Assembly (NCBI GenBank): GCA_029938115.1
Contig: JAPYOP010000007.1
Location: 50,389 to 114,388, forward strand
From: Colwellia sp.
GTDB lineage: Bacteria; Pseudomonadota; Gammaproteobacteria; Enterobacterales; Alteromonadaceae
Reading direction: 5' to 3'
DNA length: 64,000 nucleotides
Shown here: piece by piece, positions 59,028 to 64,000 of the stretch
Position numbering within the stretch: position 1 is the first letter of the stretch
How the letters are laid out: each line of letters starts with the position of its first letter
Position numbers and translations under genes: made by a program
Notes under the pieces: generated by a model
What the model was told of the DNA's origin: nothing
What the model saw: the letters and a program-made list of their open reading frames with translations, nothing else
The model's database searches: none

Positions 59028-59663
59028 ATGACAACCAACAAAATATTTATTATTGGCTTGCCTAGAACAGCTACCACCAGTGTGTGTTTAGCCGCGTTAG
59101 GATTAGGTTTTAAAACTGCACATAATGCTTACACCGAACGTACATTTAGTGATGCACAAGTCATTGCGGACACCCCCGTTTTTTGTGATTACCAAAGCCT
59201 TGATAAACATTTTCCCAATAGTAAATTTATTTATTTAACCCGTAAAGCTGAACAATGGTTACCATCAATCAAACAATTATTACAGCGCATGATTGTTAAT
59301 TTACAACGAACTGACGGTGGTTTTAACCCCCATTTAAAGCGTTGCTATAATGAAATGTTCACTCCTTTAACTGTCGATAATATTGCTGAAGATGATTTTT
59401 TGCTGCAGTGTTATCAACGTCATCAATTGAATGTTTTTGATTATTTTCAAGAAAGAACAAGCGACTTATTAACAATTGATGTCAGTGATCCGTTAAGTTA
59501 TCAGCAGCTGTTAGCGTTTTTAGATATTCCCTCAGAGCAAGGTCGAGCCAGTGGTTTTGAAAAAATCAATATCGGCGGTAAAGTGAAAGCTTGGCAAGAT
59601 ATTAATAATGTTTTAAAAATAGAGTCGACCAATAAAGGTCGCATAGATAAGATCTTGTATTAA
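59028..59663 (+). CDS. Sulfotransferase-family protein
   Basis: A 211-residue P-loop protein starting KIFIIGLPRTATTSVCLAALGLG; GLPRTATTS is the 5'-phosphosulfate (PAPS) loop. FPNSKFIYLTRKAEQWLPS (about 63-81) is the 3'-phosphate-binding region with Arg. The family transfers sulfate from PAPS to sugars, lipids or proteins, or is an uncharacterised member with the same fold. TTGGAG lies 8 nt upstream of the ATG. No glycan cluster surrounds it. Confidence 0.8.
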   Translation: MTTNKIFIIGLPRTATTSVCLAALGLGFKTAHNAYTERTFSDAQVIADTPVFCDYQSLDKHFPNSKFIYLTRKAEQWLPSIKQLLQRMIVNLQRTDGGFNPHLKRCYNEMFTPLTVDNIAEDDFLLQCYQRHQLNVFDYFQERTSDLLTIDVSDPLSYQQLLAFLDIPSEQGRASGFEKINIGGKVKAWQDINNVLKIESTNKGRIDKILY

Positions 59664-59736
59664 TTATTGTAGAGTGTCAGATTCGCAGGTAAAATCAGGG
59701 CAATTTATTTGACACTCCTAACTTGAAACACCCATT

Positions 59737-60309
59737 ATGTTTGATTTGAAATTTAATACCACGCAAGCGTGGACTGATGCTGTTATGGCCGACTTTCCTC
59801 GTTTTTTACAAGACCATGCTGCCGCAGAGAAAAAAGCTTCAGGCATGGCAATGGCAATGCTGTCTCATTACCCTGACAAAGCAAAGTTAGTGCGCGCTAT
59901 GACTGATTTAGCTATTGAAGAGCTTATCCACTTCAAGCAAGTATTGAAATTACTTGTTGCCCGTGATGTCACCTTAGGACAAGATAAAAAAGACCCCTAT
60001 ATCAATCAAATTCGGCAGCTTTTTAGAAATGGCACGAGTTTCTTTTTGCTCGACAGATTACTCGTCGCAGCGGTAATTGAGGCGAGAGGTTATGAAAAGT
60101 TTTGGTTAGTCTCACAAGCTTTGCCGGAAGGAAAAGACAAAGATTTGTACGTTGCTATTGCTAAATCAGAAGAAAAACACAAAAATCTATTTGTTGAATT
60201 AGCCTATGAGTATTTCGATAAAGCGGAAGTTGATCAGCGTTTAGAAGAAATTTTAACTGCTGAAGCTGAGATATGTAAGAGTCTGCCTATTAAAGCTGTT
60301 TTGCATTAA
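59737..60309 (+). CDS. miaE: tRNA-(ms2io6A)-hydroxylase MiaE
   Basis: A 190-residue di-iron ferritin-like monooxygenase. The metal ligands sit in DHAAAEKKASGMAMAML (first Glu), AIEELIHFKQVLKLL (E-x-x-H), AAVIEARGYEKFWL and AIAKSEEKHKNLFVELA (E-x-x-H). It hydroxylates the isopentenyl group of ms2i6A37 to ms2io6A37 using O2, after MiaB (1623-3074). 73 nt after the sulfotransferase gene, with GAGTGTCA/TGACACTC arms (59672-59717) in between. Confidence 0.93.
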   Translation: MFDLKFNTTQAWTDAVMADFPRFLQDHAAAEKKASGMAMAMLSHYPDKAKLVRAMTDLAIEELIHFKQVLKLLVARDVTLGQDKKDPYINQIRQLFRNGTSFFLLDRLLVAAVIEARGYEKFWLVSQALPEGKDKDLYVAIAKSEEKHKNLFVELAYEYFDKAEVDQRLEEILTAEAEICKSLPIKAVLH

Positions 60310-60354
60310 GTGAACAGTCTTTAAGTTAAATTTACGCTAGCCTATTATTTTAAA

Positions 60355-60888
60355 ATGAAAACACGTTTCGATAGCATAACAGCTGAGTTAATCAGTCAAA
60401 GAAAATCAGTTCATGAGCTGTGTCGTCAATTTGCCCGCAGTCCAAGCAAAGGCAACTTAAAACGATTAAAAGCCTTATTTCATTCTTGCGGTGAAGACGT
60501 TTTTATAGAATACGGTTTTCATATGGATTATGGCGATAACATCCTTATAGGTGATAGAACCTTTATTAATGCTAATTGCACCATAGTTGATGCCGCTAGA
60601 AGTGCGCCAAATCAAGTAAATATTGGCTCAGATTGTTTAATTGGTCCTAATGTGCAACTGCTTGCTGTTTCTCACGATATGCTCCCTAGCGATAGATTAT
60701 CCAAGCATAATTATGTTGATGATATTTTTATCGGTAATAATGTTTGGTTAGGCGGAGGGGTTACTGTACTTGCGGGCGTTTCTATTGCTGATAATAGCGT
60801 GGTTGGCGCAGGTAGTGTTGTTACTAAGAATGTTGAGGGCAACAGTTTTTATGCGGGTAATCCGGCGATTAAAGTTCGTGACCTATAA
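60355..60888 (+). CDS. Left-handed beta-helix sugar O-acetyltransferase (Maa/LacA-like)
   Basis: A 177-residue hexapeptide-repeat acetyltransferase: hexad runs GFHMDYGDNILIGDRTFINANCTIVD (about 62-87) and GNNVWLGGGVTVLAGVSIADNSVVGAGSVVTKNV. The catalytic His lies in LLAVSHDML (about residue 108). Members acetylate maltose, galactosides or nodulation sugars. It is 45 nt after miaE on the same strand and may be co-transcribed. Substrate unknown. Confidence 0.9.
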   Translation: MKTRFDSITAELISQRKSVHELCRQFARSPSKGNLKRLKALFHSCGEDVFIEYGFHMDYGDNILIGDRTFINANCTIVDAARSAPNQVNIGSDCLIGPNVQLLAVSHDMLPSDRLSKHNYVDDIFIGNNVWLGGGVTVLAGVSIADNSVVGAGSVVTKNVEGNSFYAGNPAIKVRDL

Positions 60889-61060
60889 ACATTAAAATGA
60901 ACCAACTTATGGTGTGATTTACTAATAATTTGTTAAACTTTATTAAGTCGCTTTTAATTATTTATGTAACGTATTGTATTTAATGCAAAAATAATCATGG
61001 CCTAGCACTTGCTTCTTTAGAGCGATATTAATAAATTAAAGTGTAAAACAAGGAACTAAT

Positions 61061-61708
61061 ATGTCAGTTATTATAGAAGATAGACCTACCGAGACAGTTC
61101 GTAGTGAAGTAATTGATCAATTGATCATGAATTATAGTCATGGTGAATTATCTTATGAAGCCTTTGAACGACGCTTAGATCAAGCAATGGAATTGCAATG
61201 TAATAAAACTCTGGTAGCACTTGCAGAAGATTTACCTTTAACGGTAGATAAAGCTTTTGTCGAAAGTAAAAAACAAGATTTAGCCCCTAATGTTGTTTCT
61301 GGAGAAACAGAAGACGTTGAATATATGATTAATATATTCAGTGGCAGTAACCGAGGTGGTGGTTGGAAAGTTCCAAAAGAAATACGTTCTTTTAGTTTAT
61401 TTAGTGGTTCAAATATCGACCTTACTCATGCTCAATTTACGCAAAATGAACTTCGAATTAAAATATTTTGCTTGTTCAGTGGCGATACTATTTATATTCC
61501 TGAAAATGTAAATGTAGTCTCTAAAGCTTTTTGTATTTTTGGTGGTATTGATAATCGAGCACCGTCGCAAGTAAACCCAAACATTAATACACCTACAATA
61601 ATTATTGAAGGCGTATCTATTTTTAGTGGCATTAATATTGAGCTAAAACGCAGCTTAAAAGAAAAGTTTGTTGAAATGGCTGACAGCTTAAAAAAAATGT
61701 TTTCTTAA
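61061..61708 (+). CDS. DUF1707 (SHOCT-like) protein with LiaF-type C-terminal domain
   Basis: A 215-residue cytoplasmic protein. Residues about 10-60 are the DUF1707-like helical module (VIDQLIMNYSHGELSYEAFERRLDQAMEL). The second half is a right-handed beta structure with repeated FSG motifs (INIFSGSNRGG, FSLFSGSNIDL, IFCLFSGDTIYIP, FCIFGGIDNRAP, VSIFSGINIELKR), as in the LiaF/DUF2154 C-terminal domain. Such proteins often sense membrane stress, but this one has no membrane helix. SD AAGGA. It ends just before the RAYT repeat. Confidence 0.85.
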   Translation: MSVIIEDRPTETVRSEVIDQLIMNYSHGELSYEAFERRLDQAMELQCNKTLVALAEDLPLTVDKAFVESKKQDLAPNVVSGETEDVEYMINIFSGSNRGGGWKVPKEIRSFSLFSGSNIDLTHAQFTQNELRIKIFCLFSGDTIYIPENVNVVSKAFCIFGGIDNRAPSQVNPNINTPTIIIEGVSIFSGINIELKRSLKEKFVEMADSLKKMFS

Positions 61709-61713
61709 TAATT

Positions 61714-61756
61714 GGGGTCAGATGAACTTTAATAATAGGGGGCAGATGAACTTTAA
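61714..61756. repeat. Two direct copies of the RAYT-flank repeat (left side)
   Basis: GGGGTCAGATGAACTTTAA (61714-61732) and GGGGGCAGATGAACTTTAA (61738-61756) lie in direct repeat. The second contains the stop codon of the RAYT gene. An exact inverted copy of the first is at 62528-62546 on the other side of the gene. Confidence 0.9.
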
Positions 61757-62451
61757 GTAATCTGTTTTTTCAAACTAATTGGTCGACCACGTTTTCCTTC
61801 TGTAACTCTACAGCCGGATAGTTTTTCTATTTGTTCTTTAAACTTGGTATTCCCCAATGCCAAGCCTTTATTTAAAGATTGCCTGATATCACTTAGTAAT
61901 TTGTCATCTAAATGAGGTTTAAATAATGCTTGGTATGCTTGGCAACGAGCGTTATTTAAACCAATACTTAAGTAAAGTTGATGAGGTGTACATAAATCTG
62001 ATGGTTCGCCTAATGCATTTACCTTATAACTTGACCAAATGTATAAACTTGGATCTGCAACCATAGCAGCTCTAACAGGATTTAGTTCAATATATAGGTA
62101 AAGTTGTAATAAATAGTTATTACTCTGAACTAAACATGATTTATATCTACCTTCCCATAAAGTGCCGGTGCGATGATGCTTTTTATTGAAGTATCTGACA
62201 TATCGACGACCAATACTTTGCATCATACAGCTAACACCTTTGCTTTTTATAGGCGTGCATAACAAGTGAACATGGTTAGTCATCAAAACCCAAGCATGAA
62301 TATTAACCTCAAATTGCTTTGAATATTCTTCCAGATAATCAAGATAAGTTGTGAAATCTTGTTCGGATACAAAGCAAGGTTGACGATTATTTCCGCGCTG
62401 AATAATGTGTTGAGTAATATGAGGGAGTTCTACTCTTGGTGAACGAGCCAT
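61753..62451 (-). CDS. REP-associated tyrosine transposase (RAYT, IS200/Y1-like)
   Basis: A 232-residue Y1 transposase of the TnpA-REP type. The HUH motif is MTNHVHLLCTP (about 57-67) and the N-terminus shows PHITQHIIQRGNNRQPCF. The catalytic Tyr is likely in QSIGRRYVRYFNKKHHRTGTLWEGRYKSCLV (about 83-113). YIELNPVRAAMVADP is also family-typical. RAYTs are domesticated IS200-like single-strand transposases thought to move REP sequences. The open frame is intact and bracketed by inverted 19-bp repeats, so the unit 61714-62573 looks functional. Confidence 0.93.
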   Translation of the reverse strand: MARSPRVELPHITQHIIQRGNNRQPCFVSEQDFTTYLDYLEEYSKQFEVNIHAWVLMTNHVHLLCTPIKSKGVSCMMQSIGRRYVRYFNKKHHRTGTLWEGRYKSCLVQSNNYLLQLYLYIELNPVRAAMVADPSLYIWSSYKVNALGEPSDLCTPHQLYLSIGLNNARCQAYQALFKPHLDDKLLSDIRQSLNKGLALGNTKFKEQIEKLSGCRVTEGKRGRPISLKKQIT

Positions 62452-62527
62452 TGTTTCTTCCTTGAAACCTAATTATATAGTGAGTATAGGTTAGGTTGAA
62501 AGTTAAGGGCTTCTTTTTTATAGAGAG

Positions 62528-62573
62528 TTAAAGTTCATCTGACCCCATTTATTTATAGTGACCCCATTTATTT
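62528..62573. repeat. RAYT-flank repeats, right side (inverted)
   Basis: TTAAAGTTCATCTGACCCC (62528-62546) is the exact reverse complement of the left copy at 61714-61732. TGACCCCATTTATTT is then directly duplicated (62540-62554 and 62559-62573). The repeats lie upstream of the RAYT start and about 60 nt before the plus-strand GGDEF gene, so they share its promoter region. Confidence 0.9.
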
Positions 62574-62632
62574 GTATTTGTGCCTATAATTAATATCATC
62601 ATTTACATTCAATAACTAAAAGCAGTTTCTAA

Positions 62633-63667
62633 ATGTATCAACTTAAAACTCTTGTTGACGATATCGCTAATTTTACTTCTCAGCGTGATACAGAACTATT
62701 GGCATTTAATCTATTAAAAAGTGTTAGTAGTGTGATGAGTTGCGAGAAAACAAACATAATTTTAATGAATAGGAAGGGAAGTCTTATATCTCGTCTCTCT
62801 TTTGATAAAAATCATTGCATTGTGAATGAAACCTCTGTTGTGATTGATGATATCTTAAAAAATACGCTTGAGCACATGAACGCCTGTTCTCAGGAAGAAT
62901 TCACTCTAAAAACTAAATTAGGTTATTTATTAATACATTCACTTCATCGTGATAGAAAAAACACACAGTTCTTAGTGATTCATTTACAAAAGAAAATAGG
63001 GGCAGCTCAGTACTCTGTTCTTTCCGGTATGCTTAGTATTTACAACAATTTTATTACCTTGTTATATGAATCACAAACCGATGAATTAACCGGACTAGCC
63101 AACAGAAAAACATTTGATTTAGCTATTTCATCCGTTTTTGATGGGCTTCCTGAACGGTATAAGAAAGTTGAAAATGAAAGGCGGAAACAGAGTGAAAAAG
63201 TAGTTAAGGATAAAAGTAAATATTGGTTAACGATCATTGATATTGATAATTTTAAGCTCGTTAATGATGAATTTGGGCACCTTTATGGAGATGAAATATT
63301 AATTCATTTAGCGCAAATTATTCGTTCCAGCTTTAGAGATGAAGATCTGCAATTTCGCTTTGGAGGAGAAGAGTTTGTTATTTTATTGAGTGCTGACAGC
63401 AAAATGAAATGCATTCAAATATTAGAGCGTTTCAGGTGCAAGGTTGAAAAGTATAATTTTCCAAGTGTAGATAGAATAACGGTTAGTATTGGCGTGGTTG
63501 AATTTAAGCAAGGAACATTCCATGTAACTTCTATTGATTATGCCGATCAGGCTTTATATAACAGTAAAAATCAGGGCAAAAATCAAACTACATTTTTTGA
63601 AGATATGCTAAGTCTAGGCGTCGCTAAAAAATATGATATTGAAGGAGGCGATGTAGATTTGTTTTAA
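62633..63667 (+). CDS. Diguanylate cyclase (GGDEF domain) with GAF-like N-terminus
   Basis: A 344-residue soluble protein. The GGDEF domain is at about residues 150-320: DELTGLANRKTFD, ITIIDIDNFKLVNDEFGHLYGDEIL in register, the active-site FRFGGEEFVILL and TVSIGVVEF. RDED five residues before GGEEF fits the I-site. The first 145 residues resemble a GAF sensor (SVSSVMSCEKTNIILMNRKGSLISRLSF). It makes cyclic di-GMP. No clear SD precedes the ATG, and RAYT repeats lie on both sides of the gene. Confidence 0.9.
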   Translation: MYQLKTLVDDIANFTSQRDTELLAFNLLKSVSSVMSCEKTNIILMNRKGSLISRLSFDKNHCIVNETSVVIDDILKNTLEHMNACSQEEFTLKTKLGYLLIHSLHRDRKNTQFLVIHLQKKIGAAQYSVLSGMLSIYNNFITLLYESQTDELTGLANRKTFDLAISSVFDGLPERYKKVENERRKQSEKVVKDKSKYWLTIIDIDNFKLVNDEFGHLYGDEILIHLAQIIRSSFRDEDLQFRFGGEEFVILLSADSKMKCIQILERFRCKVEKYNFPSVDRITVSIGVVEFKQGTFHVTSIDYADQALYNSKNQGKNQTTFFEDMLSLGVAKKYDIEGGDVDLF

Positions 63668-63712
63668 CGCATTTTTAACGTAGCGTTGCGAATGTCCCAA
63701 TGCTTTGTCAGC

Positions 63713-63732
63713 TTTATCGTTTTCGATAAAAC
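63713..63732 (+). terminator. Weak hairpin after GGDEF gene
   Basis: TTTATCG and CGATAAA with a TTTT loop, 46 nt past the GGDEF stop. The downstream T-run is short, so efficiency is doubtful. Confidence 0.35.
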
Positions 63733-63794
63733 TTTGGACTATCTTAAAACTCGGTTGCTTGCGGTTGATATTTTTATATGTTTTTAGAATTAAT

Positions 63795-63808
63795 GTTCAT
63801 CTGACCCC
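63795..63808. repeat. Solo copy of the RAYT-flank repeat
   Basis: GTTCATCTGACCCC, in the same orientation as the copy at 62528-62546, stands alone between the GGDEF gene and the last gene. With the copies around the RAYT it gives at least four occurrences within about 2.1 kb. Confidence 0.75.
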
Positions 63809-63880
63809 ATTTTATCTGATTTAATCTTTTTACTTTCTGCTAAACTAAAATTTATTGATACAAATTAGTAGAGTGACTTT

Positions 63881-64000
63881 ATGAAAAATGTAGTAGAGAA
63901 GTATTTTTTTCTTCTTTTATTCGTACTTTGTAGCCCGAACAGTTTTGCTGAACAAGTAAACTCAACATCTGAATTAATAAGTAAACTCCAATCTGGTGGT
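63881..64000 (+). CDS. Partial gene, exported protein (cut by window end)
   Basis: The first 40 codons are visible from ATG 63881. A lysine-containing start and hydrophobic core (YFFLLLFVLCSPNSFA) form a signal peptide with likely cleavage after SFA. The mature part begins EQVNSTSELISKLQSGG. ELI-x-x-L-x-x-GG resembles the start of periplasmic histidine-phosphatase proteins, but too little is present to assign a function. Confidence 0.65.
   Translation, partial: MKNVVEKYFFLLLFVLCSPNSFAEQVNSTSELISKLQSGG

Noticed and set aside
61753-62451. Reading the RAYT as an active insertion sequence of the IS200 family.
   Set aside because: Protein motifs and REP-type flanks fit the domesticated RAYT group; no IS200-type left and right ends or tnpB were seen.

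Overview
The window is a 64 kb piece of an AT-rich gammaproteobacterial chromosome. Gene content and protein style fit the marine Alteromonadales, most like Colwellia or a close relative. Pointers are a single-chain (monomeric) NADP isocitrate dehydrogenase of the type known from cold-adapted Colwellia, a kynurenine catabolic cluster, a PEP-CTERM protein, a fused TrpCF and an EfpL. The genus is an inference from gene content, not from a marker such as 16S rRNA. No rRNA, tRNA, CRISPR array, prophage or plasmid gene was seen; most of the window is core chromosome.

Layout. 45-3074 (minus): ybeY, phoH-like ybeZ and miaB (ribosome maturation and tRNA thiomethylation). 3207-6507 (minus): a 960-residue beta-propeller membrane sensor with a decayed kinase domain, overlapping an unknown 150-residue gene. 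6707-12703: UbiF-like hydroxylase, GNAT, then purB-hflD-mnmA and rluE. 12827-17463: monomeric icd, a DEAD-box helicase and a diguanylate cyclase. 17728-23219: a CPA2 antiporter, an aspartoacylase-like M14 enzyme, EfpL and several small proteins. 23297-30276 (minus): the complete trp operon trpE-G-D-CF-B-A, preceded by a trpL leader peptide with three Trp codons. 30626-33361 (plus): rnm, yciO and rluB. 33487-38269: rnd, ycgL, a lytic transglycosylase, ycgN and an EamA exporter. 38389-43863: pntAB, an NhaC-type antiporter and a glutathione S-transferase. 44050-55024: a degenerate ImmA-like protein, a kelch protein and the kynurenine route. 55224-58204: a histone-deacetylase-like enzyme and a CoA-transferase/GNAT fusion. 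58613-64000: a tiny PEP-CTERM protein, a sulfotransferase, miaE, an acetyltransferase, a DUF1707 protein, a REP-associated tyrosine transposase (RAYT), a second diguanylate cyclase and a gene cut by the window end.

How the genes work together. The window holds both synthesis of tryptophan (trp operon) and its oxidative breakdown (KynA, formamidase, Kmo, KynU, HAAO, ACMSD, aminomuconate semialdehyde dehydrogenase, RidA-type deaminase), about 16 kb apart on the same strand. MiaB (near the left end) and MiaE (near the right end) act in sequence on the same tRNA base. YbeY, YbeZ, RluB, RluE, RNase D, Rnm, MnmA and the DEAD-box helicase form a large RNA-maturation share.

Most interesting signals. 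(1) The trpL Trp-codon segment is perfectly complementary over 9 nt to the trpE ribosome-binding site, and no intrinsic terminator is visible between trpL and trpE. This suggests translational rather than transcriptional attenuation. (2) A RAYT gene is bracketed by inverted copies of a 19-bp repeat, one of which contains its stop codon. (3) There is a MITE-like element at 35117-35383 and a separate family of TGTAGGTCG palindromes. (4) A 64-residue PEP-CTERM protein has almost no mature body. (5) Two degenerate regulators are present: the propeller sensor and an ImmA/IrrE-like protein without HExxH. I did not find a clear new multi-gene system; the trp leader is the best candidate for new regulation.
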